A DNA stretch of 64,000 nucleotides from Mesorhizobium opportunistum WSM2075 (lineage in GTDB: Bacteria > Pseudomonadota > Alphaproteobacteria > Rhizobiales > Rhizobiaceae). Every line of letters starts with the position of its first letter. The first letter of the stretch is position 1. The stretch is taken from assembly GCF_000176035.2 (NCBI RefSeq), contig NC_015675.1, forward strand, positions 372,001-436,000, read 5' to 3'. Below, one piece after another: positions 25,973 to 35,164 of this stretch. The notes under the pieces are model-generated. The model saw nothing but the letters and a program-made list of their open reading frames with translations. It was not told the DNA's origin and made no database searches. Made by a program: the position numbers and the translations under genes.

Positions 25973-27559
25973 ATGTCGAATGAACTCGAATTCCTTAGCC
26001 GGCGCGTTGCAGCAGGCAAGCTGAGCCGTCGTGATTTTCTCGGCCGGGCGGCAGCGCTCGGCATCGCCGCACCCTTCGCCAACTCGCTGCTTTCAAGCGC
26101 GGCGCGGGCGGCCGGTCCGGTCAAGGGTGGCACGTTGAAGGCCGGCTTGGTCGGCGGTGAATCCACCAACAGTCTCGATCCGGCCCTGTTCATGACCCAG
26201 GTGCCGTTCGCCTTCGGCAAGTGCTGGGGCGAAATGATCGTCGAGCTGTCGCCCGACGGCAAACTCGAGAACCGCATCGCAGAGGAGATCGGCTCGTCCA
26301 AGGACGCCAAGACATGGACGCTGAAGATTCGCGACGGCGTCGAATTCCACAACGGCAAGAAGGTGACCGCCGAGGACGTGGCCGCGACGCTCGAGCGTCA
26401 TTCCGACGAGAAATCGAAATCCGGTGCGCTCGGCTACATGAAGGGCATCGAGACCATCAAGGCCAATGGCAAGGAAGTGGTTCTGACGCTGAAGGAAGCC
26501 AATGCCGACCTTCCCTACCTGCTCAGCGACTATCACCTGATCGTCCAGCCCAATGGCGGCAAGGACAAGGCCGACGCCGGCATCTCGGCCGGACCCTATA
26601 AGGTCACCACCAACGAACCCGGCGTGCGCCATGCCGGCGAGCGCTTCGCCAATTACTGGCAGAGCGACAAGATGGGCCATGCCGACCAGATCGAGATCAT
26701 CGTCATCAACGATGCGACGGCGCGCACGGCGGCTCTGCAGGGCGGCCAGGTCAACATGATCAACCGCGTCGAGCCGAAGATCGTCGACCTGATCAAGCGC
26801 GTGCCGGGCGTGACCATCCGCAACCACGCCGGCCCGGGCCACTACGTCTTCATCATGCATTGCAACACGGCGCCGTTCGACAACAACGATTTGCGCATGG
26901 CGCTGAAGCTGGCGATCGACCGCGAAGAGATGCTGACCAAGGTGCTGCGCGGCTACGGATCGCTCGGCAATGACTTCCCGATCAACTCCGCCTACCCGCT
27001 GTTCACGGAAATCGAACAGCGCAAGTACGATCCGGACAAGGCGAAGTTCCATTACAAGAAGTCGGGCCATGATGGCACCGTGCTTTTGAGGACCTCCGAC
27101 GTCGCCTTCCCGGGCGCGGTCGATGCCTCGCAGCTCTTCCAGCAGAGCGCCGCCAAGGCCGGCATCAAGATCGAGCTCAAGCGCGAGCCCGGCGACGGCT
27201 ATTGGAACGAGGTCTGGAACAAGCAGCCCTTCTGCGCTTCCTATTGGGGCGGGCGCTCGACGCAGGACCAGATGTATTCGACCGCCTATCTGTCGACCGC
27301 CGACTGGAACGATACGCGTTTCAAGCGCCCGGATTTCGACAAGATGGTGCTGGCGGCGCGCGCCGAGCTCGACGAGGCCAAGCGCAAGCAGATGTACCAC
27401 GACATGGCTGTCCTGGTGCGCGACGAGGGCGGCCTGATCCTGCCGATGTTCAACCAGTTCATCGACGCGACCGGTGCCAAGGTCGATGGCTGGGTTGACG
27501 ATCCGCATCAGGAGCTGATGAACGGCTACGCCTTGGCGAAGTGCTGGCTGCAGGCCTGA
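25973..27559 (+). CDS. Peptide/nickel-type ABC transporter substrate-binding protein (family 5), copy 1
   Basis: A 528-residue SBP_bac_5 protein with a twin-arginine signal: LSRRDFLGRAAALGIAAPF followed by an SSAARAAG cleavage region at about residues 18-47. The mature part begins VKGGTLKAGLVGGESTNSLDPA and carries WTLKIRDGVEFHNGKKVTAEDV, the family signature. It delivers ligand to the permeases encoded directly downstream (17-base spacing). A second, closely similar copy lies after the ATPase gene at 31145. The ligand is probably a peptide or amide; the flanking CocE-type hydrolase and phosphatase-fold hydrolase do not settle it. Confidence 0.93.
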   Translation: MSNELEFLSRRVAAGKLSRRDFLGRAAALGIAAPFANSLLSSAARAAGPVKGGTLKAGLVGGESTNSLDPALFMTQVPFAFGKCWGEMIVELSPDGKLENRIAEEIGSSKDAKTWTLKIRDGVEFHNGKKVTAEDVAATLERHSDEKSKSGALGYMKGIETIKANGKEVVLTLKEANADLPYLLSDYHLIVQPNGGKDKADAGISAGPYKVTTNEPGVRHAGERFANYWQSDKMGHADQIEIIVINDATARTAALQGGQVNMINRVEPKIVDLIKRVPGVTIRNHAGPGHYVFIMHCNTAPFDNNDLRMALKLAIDREEMLTKVLRGYGSLGNDFPINSAYPLFTEIEQRKYDPDKAKFHYKKSGHDGTVLLRTSDVAFPGAVDASQLFQQSAAKAGIKIELKREPGDGYWNEVWNKQPFCASYWGGRSTQDQMYSTAYLSTADWNDTRFKRPDFDKMVLAARAELDEAKRKQMYHDMAVLVRDEGGLILPMFNQFIDATGAKVDGWVDDPHQELMNGYALAKCWLQA

Positions 27560-27575
27560 ATCCGGCTTTGCGGAT

Positions 27576-28535
27576 ATGTCTTCACCCATCCTGAAACTGA
27601 TTGCCCAGCGCATTGCGCTGGGCATCCTCCTTCTGTTGGCCATTTCGGTCCTGATCTTCGCCGGCACCCAGATTCTGCCCGGCGACGTCGCGCAAGCCAT
27701 TCTCGGACAATCGGCGACGCCGGAGTCGCTCGCCAATCTGCGCGAGCAGCTCGGGCTCAACGACCCGGCCTATGTCAGGTATTTCCACTGGCTCGGCGGG
27801 GTGCTGACCGGCGATCTGGGCACCGCCATGTCGAGCGGCCAGGATATCGCGACATCGATCAAGGGCCGGCTGTGGAACACGCTGTTCCTCGCCTTCTGGG
27901 CGGCGATCGTGGCCGTGCCGCTGGCGATCATCCTCGGCCTGATCGCGGTGCGCTACCGCAATGGCTGGGTCGACAAGCTGATCTCCGGGCTGGCCCTGGC
28001 CTCGACCTCCTTCCCGGAGTTCTTCATCGGCTATCTCCTGGTCTATTTCTTCGCCGTGAAATGGCAGATCTTCCCCGCCATCTCGACCGTCTATGACGGC
28101 ATGCCCTTTGGCGAACGTATGCAGGCTATCGCCTTGCCGGCGACTGCACTGACGCTGGTGGTACTTGCCCATATGATGCGCATGACGCGCGCGGCGATCC
28201 TCAACGTCATGCAGTCGGCCTATGTCGAGACGGCTGAGCTCAAGGGGCTTTCGGCCTTCGCGGTCATCCGCAGACACGCCTTTCCGAATGCCATCGCGCC
28301 GATCATCAACGTCGTCATGCTCAACCTCGCCTATCTCATTGTCGGCGTCGTCGTGGTCGAGGTGATCTTCGTCTATCCCGGCATGGGGCAGTATCTGGTC
28401 GATCACGTCACCAAGCGCGACGTGCCGGTGGTGCAGGCGGTCGGCCTGATCTTCGCGGCAGTCTACATCAGCCTCAACATCATCGCGGACATAGCGGCGA
28501 TCATCGCCAATCCGCGTCTCAGACATCCAAAGTGA
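27576..28535 (+). CDS. ABC transporter permease, DppB type
   Basis: A 319-residue inner membrane permease with about six transmembrane helices. The first is LIAQRIALGILLLLAISVLIFAGTQILPGD, typical of DppB/OppB. The EAA loop motif is AELKGLSAFAVIRRHAFPNAIAPI, which docks on the ATPase. It pairs with the DppC-type permease 10 bases downstream to form the channel. Length and topology are normal. Confidence 0.94.
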   Translation: MSSPILKLIAQRIALGILLLLAISVLIFAGTQILPGDVAQAILGQSATPESLANLREQLGLNDPAYVRYFHWLGGVLTGDLGTAMSSGQDIATSIKGRLWNTLFLAFWAAIVAVPLAIILGLIAVRYRNGWVDKLISGLALASTSFPEFFIGYLLVYFFAVKWQIFPAISTVYDGMPFGERMQAIALPATALTLVVLAHMMRMTRAAILNVMQSAYVETAELKGLSAFAVIRRHAFPNAIAPIINVVMLNLAYLIVGVVVVEVIFVYPGMGQYLVDHVTKRDVPVVQAVGLIFAAVYISLNIIADIAAIIANPRLRHPK

Positions 28536-28544
28536 GGGGCGGGC

Positions 28545-29369
28545 ATGCTTGACATAAGACGCATCCCCATTCCCGCTCTGATCGGCCTGGTGCTGACCGC
28601 GCTGTTCGTTCTGGCGGCGATCTTCGCACCGTGGATCTCGCCGCACGACAATGCCGAGATCGTCGGCGACGTATGGGAACCGATGTCGGCGGCGCATTTT
28701 CTGGGTACCGACAATCTCGGCCGCGATCTGTTGTCACGCATGATCTACGGCGCGCGCATCACGCTGTTCATCGCCGTGCTTGCCACCGCGCTGTCCTTCT
28801 CGCTCGGCGCCATTCTTGGTTTCTCGGCGGCGGTGTTCGGCGGCTGGTTCGACACCATCCTGTCGCGCCTCGTCGATCTCCTGATGTCGATCCCGACGCT
28901 TATCATGGGCCTGGTCGTGCTTTCGGTGCTGCCGACGAACCTGGTGACGCTGATCCTGGTGATGGGCATTCTCGATTCGACCCGCGTCTACCGCCTGTCG
29001 CGCGCGGTCGCCGTCGACATCAACGTCATGGACTATGTCGAAGCCGCCAAACTGCGCGGCGAAGGCAGTGGCTGGATCATCTTCCGCGAGATCCTGCCCA
29101 ACGCGCTGTCGCCGCTGGTCTCGGAACTCGGCCTGCGCTTCATCTATGCCGTGCTGTTCCTGTCGACCTTGTCCTTCCTCGGCCTTGGCGTGCAGCCGCC
29201 GGACGCCGACTGGGGCGGCATGGTCAAGGAGAACAAGGACGGCATCGTCTTCGGCATCGCCGCGGCGCTCATCCCGGCAGGCGCGATCGCGGCGCTTGCC
29301 ATCTCGGTAAACCTTGTCGCCGACTGGATCCTCAACCGCACGACAAGCCTGAAGGGAGGACGCGGGTGA
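28545..29369 (+). CDS. ABC transporter permease, DppC type
   Basis: A 274-residue permease with an N-terminal helix (IPALIGLVLTALFVLAAIFAPWI), the DppC motif FLGTDNLGRDLLSRMIYGARITL, and the EAA loop EAAKLRGEGSGWIIFREILPNALSPL. It forms the heterodimeric channel with the preceding DppB-type protein. Its TGA overlaps the ATG of the fused ATPase gene by one base, so expression is coupled. Confidence 0.94.
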   Translation: MLDIRRIPIPALIGLVLTALFVLAAIFAPWISPHDNAEIVGDVWEPMSAAHFLGTDNLGRDLLSRMIYGARITLFIAVLATALSFSLGAILGFSAAVFGGWFDTILSRLVDLLMSIPTLIMGLVVLSVLPTNLVTLILVMGILDSTRVYRLSRAVAVDINVMDYVEAAKLRGEGSGWIIFREILPNALSPLVSELGLRFIYAVLFLSTLSFLGLGVQPPDADWGGMVKENKDGIVFGIAAALIPAGAIAALAISVNLVADWILNRTTSLKGGRG

Positions 29370-31039
29370 TGGCCGAGACCAAAGCGAAGCCCGGACAGGG
29401 AAAACCAGGCGTGCTGCTCGATATCCGCAATTTGCGCATCGAGGCGACGGTGTACCCGCCGGGCGAAGCGCCAAAAAATATCGTGCTGGTGCACGATGTC
29501 TCGCTGACCCTGGAAAAGGGCAAGGTGCTCGGCCTCATCGGCGAATCCGGCGCCGGCAAGTCGACCATCGGCCTGTCGTCCATGGGTTATGGCCGTGGCG
29601 GCGTGCGCATCACCGGCGGCGAGGTTTTGCTCAACGGCCGCGATATCCTGAAGGGCGGCAAGGAAGGGTTCCGCAAATTGCGCGGCCGCGAGGTCTGCTA
29701 TGTCGCGCAGTCGGCGGCGGCCGCCTTCAACCCGGCGCACCGGCTGATGGACCAGGTGGTGGAAGCCACCTTGCTGCATGGCACCGCGACACGGGCCGAG
29801 GCCGAGAAGCGGGCGATCGCGCTCTTCAAGAAGCTCAGCCTGCCGAACCCCGAAACCATCGGCGAGCGCTTCCCGCACCAGGTCTCGGGCGGCCAGCTGC
29901 AGCGTGTGATGACGGCGATGGCGCTGTGTTCCGAGCCGGACCTGATCGTCTTCGACGAGCCGACGACGGCGCTCGACGTGACGACGCAGATCGACGTTCT
30001 GGCGGCAATCAAGGACGCCATCCGCGATACGCACGTGGCGGCGCTCTATATCACCCACGATCTTGCCGTCGTCGCCCAGGTCTCCGACGAGATCATGGTG
30101 CTGCGCCATGGAAGGCTGGTCGAATGGGGCGGCACGCGCCAGATCATCAAGGAGCCGCGCCAGGAATACACCAACGCGCTGGTCTCGGTGCATGAGATCG
30201 AGCACGCCGAGCAGAAGCCCGGCACGACACCGTTCCTGTCGGTCAAGAACGTCACCGCCGCTTATGCTGGCGGCCATGTGAAGGTGCTGAAGAACGTCTC
30301 GGTCGATATCTACCCGGGTCAGACGCTGGCCGTCGTCGGCGAGTCCGGCTCCGGCAAGTCCACCCTGGCGCGGGCCATCACCGGCCTCTTGCCGCCAGAA
30401 CAGGGAACGGTGACCTTCGACGGGCGGCCGCTGGCCAACCGGCTTGCCGATCGGCCGAAGGAGGATCTGCGCCAGTTGCAGATGATCTACCAGATGGCCG
30501 ATGTGGCGATGAACCCGCGCCAGACCGTCGGCACCATCATCGGCCGGCCGCTGGAGTTCTATTTCGGCATGCGCGGCAGGCAGCGCGACGCCCGCGTGAC
30601 CGAACTGCTCGACAAGATCGAGATGGGTAAGGGTTTTGCCGACCGTTACCCGGCCGAGCTTTCCGGCGGCCAGAAGCAACGCGTCTGCATCGCCCGCTCG
30701 CTCGCCGCCAAGCCCAAGCTGATCATCTGCGACGAGGTGACCTCGGCGCTCGACCCGCTGGTGGCCAACGGCATCCTCAAGCTTTTGCTCGAACTGCAAA
30801 AGGAGGAGAACGTCGCATACCTGTTCATCACCCATGACCTCGCGACGGTGAAGTCTATCGCCGATTCGATCGCGGTGATGTATCGCGGCGAAGTGGTGCG
30901 CTACGGCTCGAAGAGCACGGTGCTGACGCCGCCCTTCGATGCCTATACCGACCTTTTGCTGTCGTCGGTTCCCGAGATGGAGATCGGCTGGCTGGAAAAG
31001 GCGATCAAGGGCCGCCGTATGGCCAGCGCGGGGAATTAG
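29369..31039 (+). CDS. Fused double ABC ATPase (DppD-DppF type)
   Basis: The true start is ATG 29369 (556 residues), overlapping the permease stop by one base. Two complete nucleotide-binding domains lie in one chain. The first has Walker A GESGAGKST, signature VSGGQLQRV and Walker B LIVFDEPTTALD. The second has Walker A GESGSGKST, signature LSGGQKQRV and LIICDEVTSALD, where the usual Pro after DE is replaced by Val. Both H-loops (LYITHDLA, LFITHDLA) are present. The fusion replaces separate DppD and DppF subunits and powers import with the two permeases. Confidence 0.94.
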   Translation: MAETKAKPGQGKPGVLLDIRNLRIEATVYPPGEAPKNIVLVHDVSLTLEKGKVLGLIGESGAGKSTIGLSSMGYGRGGVRITGGEVLLNGRDILKGGKEGFRKLRGREVCYVAQSAAAAFNPAHRLMDQVVEATLLHGTATRAEAEKRAIALFKKLSLPNPETIGERFPHQVSGGQLQRVMTAMALCSEPDLIVFDEPTTALDVTTQIDVLAAIKDAIRDTHVAALYITHDLAVVAQVSDEIMVLRHGRLVEWGGTRQIIKEPRQEYTNALVSVHEIEHAEQKPGTTPFLSVKNVTAAYAGGHVKVLKNVSVDIYPGQTLAVVGESGSGKSTLARAITGLLPPEQGTVTFDGRPLANRLADRPKEDLRQLQMIYQMADVAMNPRQTVGTIIGRPLEFYFGMRGRQRDARVTELLDKIEMGKGFADRYPAELSGGQKQRVCIARSLAAKPKLIICDEVTSALDPLVANGILKLLLELQKEENVAYLFITHDLATVKSIADSIAVMYRGEVVRYGSKSTVLTPPFDAYTDLLLSSVPEMEIGWLEKAIKGRRMASAGN

Positions 31040-31082
31040 CCGCCGGTCACGGGCGACTGTCGTCATCCAGATGCAACACTAG

Positions 31083-31122
31083 GGCGCCACACGTCCTTTG
31101 GACGGGCGCCGCTGGTGTGACG
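31083..31122. repeat. Short palindromic unit between ATPase and second SBP
   Basis: The spacer holds GGCGCC, CGTCC TTT GGACG, GGCGCC and flanking CACAC/GTGTG in inverted order. The central part recalls the repeat at 10651-10692. It may act as a transcript-stability or attenuation element ahead of the second binding-protein gene. Confidence 0.45.
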
Positions 31123-31144
31123 TTGTTTTCAAAAGGGGTAGGAC

Positions 31145-32734
31145 ATGAAGACCGAACTCGACCATCTCGCTGAACTCGCCGGCCAGGGCCGGATATCGCG
31201 TCGCGACTTCCTCGGCCGCACGGCGGCATTGGGCGTGTCGGCGGCGCTGGCAACGACATTGGCCGGCAAGGCCTTCGCGCAGACGCCGGCCAAGGGCGGC
31301 ATCCTCAAGGCCGGCCTGCAGGGCGGTGAATCGACCAACAGCCTCGATCCGGCGCTGAACCTCAGCCAGGTCACTTTCAGCTTCTGCAAGCAGTGGGGCG
31401 AATTCCTGGTCCGCCTCAAGCCCGACGGCGGCGTTGAGAACCTCATTGCCGAAGAGATTGGCGCCTCAGCCGACGCCAAGACCTGGACGATCAAGGTCCG
31501 CGACGGCATCGAGTTCCACAATGGCAAGACGGTCGCGGCGGAAGACGTCGCCGCCACCATCGAGCGCCATGCCGACGAAAAGTCCAAGTCCGGCGCGCTC
31601 GGCATCCTCAAGAACATCAAGGGCGTCAAGGCAAGCGGCAAGGAAGTCATCGTCACGCTCGGCAACGCCGACGCCGATTTCCCCTATCTGATGGCCGACT
31701 ATCACCTCGTCATCCAGCCGAATGGCGGCAAGGACAATCCAAATGCCGGCGTCAGCGCCGGTCCCTACAAGGTCACCGTCAACCAGCCGGGCGTGCGCCA
31801 TGGCGGCGAGCGTTTCGCCAACTACTGGCGTGGCGACAAGGCCGGCCATGCCGACCAGATCGAGATCGTCGTCATCAATGACGCGACGGCGCGGCTGGCT
31901 GCCTTGCAAGGTGGCCAGGTGCAGCTGATCAACCGTGTTGAGCCGAAGGTCGTCGAGCTGGTCAAGCGCATTCCCGGCGTCACCATCGAAAACGTCTCCG
32001 GCCGCGGCTACTATCCGTTCAACATGTTCTGCGACACCGCACCCTTCGACAGCAACGATCTGCGCATGGCGCTGAAGCTCGCCATGGACCGCGAGGAACT
32101 GCTCGAAAAAATCCTGCGCGGCTATGGCTCGGTGGGCAATGACTTCCCGATCAACGAAGCCTACCCGCTGTTTTCAGCCGATATCGAACAGCGCAAGTTC
32201 GATCCGGAAAAGGCGGCAGCGGCATACAAGAAGTCCGGCCACAGTGGCTCGATCGTGCTGCGCACCTCCGACGTCGCCTTCCCGGGCGCCGTCGATGCTG
32301 CGCAGCTCTACCAGCAGAGCGCCGCCAAGGCCGGCATCAAGATCGAGATCAAGCGCGAACCGGGCGACGGCTACTGGTCGGAGGTCTGGAACAAGCAGCC
32401 CTTCTCGCTCTCCTACTGGGGTGGTCGCGCCACGCAGGACCAGATGTATTCCACCGGCTATGTCTCGACCGCCGACTGGAACGACACGCGCTTCAAGCGG
32501 CCGGAGTTCGACAAGATGCTGTTCACAGCCCGCGCCGAACTCGACCAAGCCAAGCGCAAGGCGATCTATCATGACATGGCGGTGCTGATGCGCGACGAAG
32601 GCGGGCTGATCGTGCCGTTCTTCAACCAGTTCATCGACGCTGCGGCCACCAACAAGATCAGCGGCTGGGTCAAGAACCCGAATGGCGAGATGATGGACGG
32701 CTACGCACTGAATGAATGCTGGCTGAACGCCTAG
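31145..32734 (+). CDS. Peptide/nickel-type ABC transporter substrate-binding protein (family 5), copy 2
   Basis: A 529-residue paralogue of the protein at 25973, similar along its whole length (for instance FHNGKTVAAEDV, VLRTSDVAFPGAVDA, WNDTRFKRPEFDKM). It has its own Tat signal (ISRRDFLGRTAALGVSAALA, then KAFAQ). Its N-terminal lead is shorter and about a third of surface positions differ. It has GGTAGGA-like ribosome sequence just upstream. It presumably uses the same permeases and ATPase with a different ligand or affinity, because no further transport genes follow. Confidence 0.92.
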   Translation: MKTELDHLAELAGQGRISRRDFLGRTAALGVSAALATTLAGKAFAQTPAKGGILKAGLQGGESTNSLDPALNLSQVTFSFCKQWGEFLVRLKPDGGVENLIAEEIGASADAKTWTIKVRDGIEFHNGKTVAAEDVAATIERHADEKSKSGALGILKNIKGVKASGKEVIVTLGNADADFPYLMADYHLVIQPNGGKDNPNAGVSAGPYKVTVNQPGVRHGGERFANYWRGDKAGHADQIEIVVINDATARLAALQGGQVQLINRVEPKVVELVKRIPGVTIENVSGRGYYPFNMFCDTAPFDSNDLRMALKLAMDREELLEKILRGYGSVGNDFPINEAYPLFSADIEQRKFDPEKAAAAYKKSGHSGSIVLRTSDVAFPGAVDAAQLYQQSAAKAGIKIEIKREPGDGYWSEVWNKQPFSLSYWGGRATQDQMYSTGYVSTADWNDTRFKRPEFDKMLFTARAELDQAKRKAIYHDMAVLMRDEGGLIVPFFNQFIDAAATNKISGWVKNPNGEMMDGYALNECWLNA

Positions 32735-32816
32735 CACTGCGCTGACCCTGACAGGCGCCGCGTGTCCGTGCGACACGCGGCGCACTCGTTTCAACGGACA
32801 ATCGCGAGGAATAGCC

Positions 32817-33656
32817 ATGGCGCTCAAATCCAAGCTTCTGCTGATCGTCCTCGATGGCGTTCCCTACCGCAACTGGCGCCGGCTGATGGGCAACCTCGAG
32901 GGTTGGGTGCAATCGGGCGAGGCACGGGTCTGGAAGATGCGCTCCGTGCTGCCGTCGACCTCGGCCTGCTGCTATGCCTCGATCCACACCGGGGTGTCGC
33001 CGCAGGTGCATGGCATCCTCTCCAACGAGAACCGCTTCCGCGTCGGGCAGCCCGACATCTTCTCCGAAGTCAGCAAGGCCGGCGGCAAGACCGGCGCGGT
33101 TACCCATTCCTACTGGTCGGAGTTCTTCCGGTCCTATCCGTTCGATCTGGTCGAGGACATGGAATTCGACGAGCCAGGCGGGCCGATCACGCATGGCCGC
33201 TTCCACACCATGACCGGCTACAATCTGCGCAACCAGATGACGCCGAGCGATGTCGATCTGTTCGCGACGCTGACGATGCTGACCAAACGCCACGGCATCG
33301 ACTACGGCATCCTGCACACCTGCACGCTGGACTCGATGGGCCATCGCTTCGGCCACGACTGCCATGAGATGGACCATGCCGTCTATGCCATGGACGCCAT
33401 GCTGGCGGGGTTCCTGCCGGGCTGGATCGCGGCCGGCTATGAGGTGATGGTCACCGCCGACCACGGCCAGACCGATCGCGGCCATCACGGCGGCCACGAC
33501 GACGAGATGCAGGATTTCGCGCTGTATTATTTCGGGTCGGGGAAAGGGCCGGATGCGAACACGCTGCTCGACCAGCTGCAGCTGGCGCCGACGGTGCTGA
33601 GCCGGCTGGGCGTGCCGGTGCCGGCGACGATGAAGGCGAAGGCGTTTTTGGGGTGA
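32817..33656 (+). CDS. Alkaline-phosphatase-superfamily hydrolase (nucleotide pyrophosphatase/phosphodiesterase-like)
   Basis: A 279-residue protein of the AP superfamily (type I phosphodiesterase). LLIVLDGVPYRNW holds the first metal aspartate, LPSTSACCYASIHTGVSPQVHGI holds the Ser/Thr nucleophile region, HTCTLDSMGHRFGHDC supplies metal ligands, and VTADHGQTDRGHHGG gives the remaining aspartate and histidines. No signal peptide is visible, so it is cytoplasmic. It follows the second binding protein by 82 bases and is probably part of the same transport/catabolism unit, perhaps acting on a phosphodiester or phosphonate substrate. Confidence 0.85.
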   Translation: MALKSKLLLIVLDGVPYRNWRRLMGNLEGWVQSGEARVWKMRSVLPSTSACCYASIHTGVSPQVHGILSNENRFRVGQPDIFSEVSKAGGKTGAVTHSYWSEFFRSYPFDLVEDMEFDEPGGPITHGRFHTMTGYNLRNQMTPSDVDLFATLTMLTKRHGIDYGILHTCTLDSMGHRFGHDCHEMDHAVYAMDAMLAGFLPGWIAAGYEVMVTADHGQTDRGHHGGHDDEMQDFALYYFGSGKGPDANTLLDQLQLAPTVLSRLGVPVPATMKAKAFLG

Positions 33657-33677
33657 GCGGGTGGCCGCGACGTTGAC

Positions 33678-33816
33678 TTCTCCCCTCTCCCCGTTCTTTG
33701 CGGGGAGAGGGTAAGGGTGAGGGGCAGCGCCAACATCGAATATGATCCCGCAAGGCCAGCGCTGCCCCTCATCCGCCTGCCGGCACCTTCTCCCCGTATA
33801 GTGACGGGGAGAAGGG
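33678..33816. repeat. Nested palindromic intergenic repeat
   Basis: The element begins with the hairpin CCTCTCCCCG/CGGGGAGAGG, followed by GTGAGGGGCAGCGC. The reverse complement (GCGCTGCCCCTCATC) appears 40 bases later, and the right end is TTCTCCCCGT/ACGGGGAGAA. It belongs to the same CCCCTC/GAGGGG-rich class as the repeats near 7.8 kb and within xdhC. It separates the phosphodiesterase gene from the sigma factor gene, and could terminate transcription of the former. Confidence 0.75.
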
Positions 33817-33872
33817 ATGCTCTGGCAACCTCCCCTTTCTTCGGTTAGCCTCCGCAAATTCCTTGGCGGAGG

Positions 33873-34499
33873 ATGAACCTTTTTGGACCGATCAGCGACA
33901 GAGCAGACAGGAGCCAGGCGGCTCGACCGGCCATGACGGCAGCGACGGAGACCGATCGCGCGCTTGTCGACCGGGTCGCGAAGGGCGACCGTGCCGCCGT
34001 GCGGCTGCTGTTCATGCGTCATCACGCGCGGGTCTACCGCTTCGTGGTGCGCCAGACGGGATCGGAATTGATGGCGGACGATATCGCGAACGAGGTGTTT
34101 CTCGAACTGTGGCGCCAGGCGCCGGGCTTCGAGGGTCGCTCCGAAGTTTCGACATGGCTGCTCGGCATCGCCCGGTTCAAGGCGCTGTCGCTGCTGCGCA
34201 AGAAAAAGGAAGACTGGATCGACGACGAGGCCGCCGCCGCGGTGCCCGACAGCGCCGACACGCCCGAGGTCGTCACCATGAAGGAGGACAAGGCCGCTGC
34301 CTTGCGCCGCCTCATCGACGCCTTGCCCGAAGAGCACCGCACGGTGATCGACCTTGCCTATTACCACGGACAGTCGGTGACCGAGATCGGCGAGGTGCTC
34401 GGCATCCCGGTTGCGACCGTCAAAACCCGGATGTTCTACGCCCGCAAGAAACTCGGCGAGGCCCTCAAGGCCGCCGGTTACGACAGGGGGTGGCCATGA
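33873..34499 (+). CDS. ECF-type RNA polymerase sigma factor
   Basis: A 208-residue sigma-70 family protein with region 2 (ARVYRFVVRQTGSELMADDIANEVFLELWR) and region 4 (ALPEEHRTVIDLAYYHGQSVTEIGEVLGIPVATVKTRMFYARKKL), without regions 1 and 3, as in ECF sigma factors. ATG 33873 follows GGCGGAGG without spacing; ATG 33933 (188 residues) is an alternative start. It overlaps the anti-sigma gene by 4 bases. It most likely directs its own operon, including the subtilase, in response to an envelope signal. Confidence 0.92.
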   Translation: MNLFGPISDRADRSQAARPAMTAATETDRALVDRVAKGDRAAVRLLFMRHHARVYRFVVRQTGSELMADDIANEVFLELWRQAPGFEGRSEVSTWLLGIARFKALSLLRKKKEDWIDDEAAAAVPDSADTPEVVTMKEDKAAALRRLIDALPEEHRTVIDLAYYHGQSVTEIGEVLGIPVATVKTRMFYARKKLGEALKAAGYDRGWP

Positions 34500-35164
34500 G
34501 CGCCGCTGAAAAGATGTCGCGCCGCGACGAAATGGAAACGCTGCTGCCGTTCTACCTGAACGGCTCGCTGGAAGGCTCGGACCTTGAAGCCGTCGAGGAA
34601 TGGCTGGCCAACGATCCCTCGGCACTGGCCGCCCTTGGCGAGGCCGAGGCCGAATTTTCCGGCGCATCGGCGGCCAACGAGGCGATCCGCCCGCCGGCCG
34701 ATGCGCTCAGCCGCTTCGCCAGGGCGTTCGACGCCGAGGCAGGACCGGTGCGGGCGCCGGCAGGCTCGTCCTGGCTGGCGCAGGCCTGGGGCCGCTTCGT
34801 GGCGCTACCCGCCGGCGTCGCCTGGGCGGCGGCCGCGGTTCTGTTGGCGCTGATCATGGTGCAGTCGTTGGTGCAACCTGGCGGCAAGGGCGGCAATTTC
34901 GAGATTGCCGGCACGGAAGACGATCTCGCCAAGATGCCGTTCGCGCTGGTCAAGTTCAAGCCCGACGCCAGGATGTCCGATATTTCGGGCTTCCTCGGTG
35001 GCAACGGGCTGAAGGTGATCGGCGGACCGACCGCCGACGGCGTGTTCCGGCTCGGCATTCCGGCCGCCAATGCGACCGACTACACCAGGCAAATCGGCCT
35101 TATTGCCGCCCAGCCCTTCACCGACACCGTGATAGAGGGAAGGAAACCGGCAGATGGCGGCTGA
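34496..35164 (+). CDS. Membrane-bound anti-sigma factor
   Basis: A 222-residue protein. The N-terminal cytoplasmic part (DEMETLLPFYLNGSLEGSDLEAVEEWLANDP) resembles the anti-sigma domain of the zinc-finger-like class, but the H-x3-C-x2-C zinc motif is absent. One transmembrane helix lies at about residues 104-122 (GVAWAAAAVLLALIMVQSLV), followed by a periplasmic C-terminal domain. It overlaps the sigma gene by 4 bases and the subtilase by 11. The sigma/anti-sigma/secreted protease arrangement suggests the protease or its substrate sets the release of the sigma factor; this is inference. Confidence 0.88.
   Translation: MSAAEKMSRRDEMETLLPFYLNGSLEGSDLEAVEEWLANDPSALAALGEAEAEFSGASAANEAIRPPADALSRFARAFDAEAGPVRAPAGSSWLAQAWGRFVALPAGVAWAAAAVLLALIMVQSLVQPGGKGGNFEIAGTEDDLAKMPFALVKFKPDARMSDISGFLGGNGLKVIGGPTADGVFRLGIPAANATDYTRQIGLIAAQPFTDTVIEGRKPADGG

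Noticed and set aside
26093..27760. Minus-strand open frame of 555 codons
   Set aside because: Shadow of the first ABC binding protein; the same sort of frame is seen opposite its paralogue.
29144..31066. Minus-strand open frame of 640 codons
   Set aside because: Antisense to the fused ABC ATPase, whose motifs are complete; histidine- and arginine-rich translation typical of a GC shadow frame.
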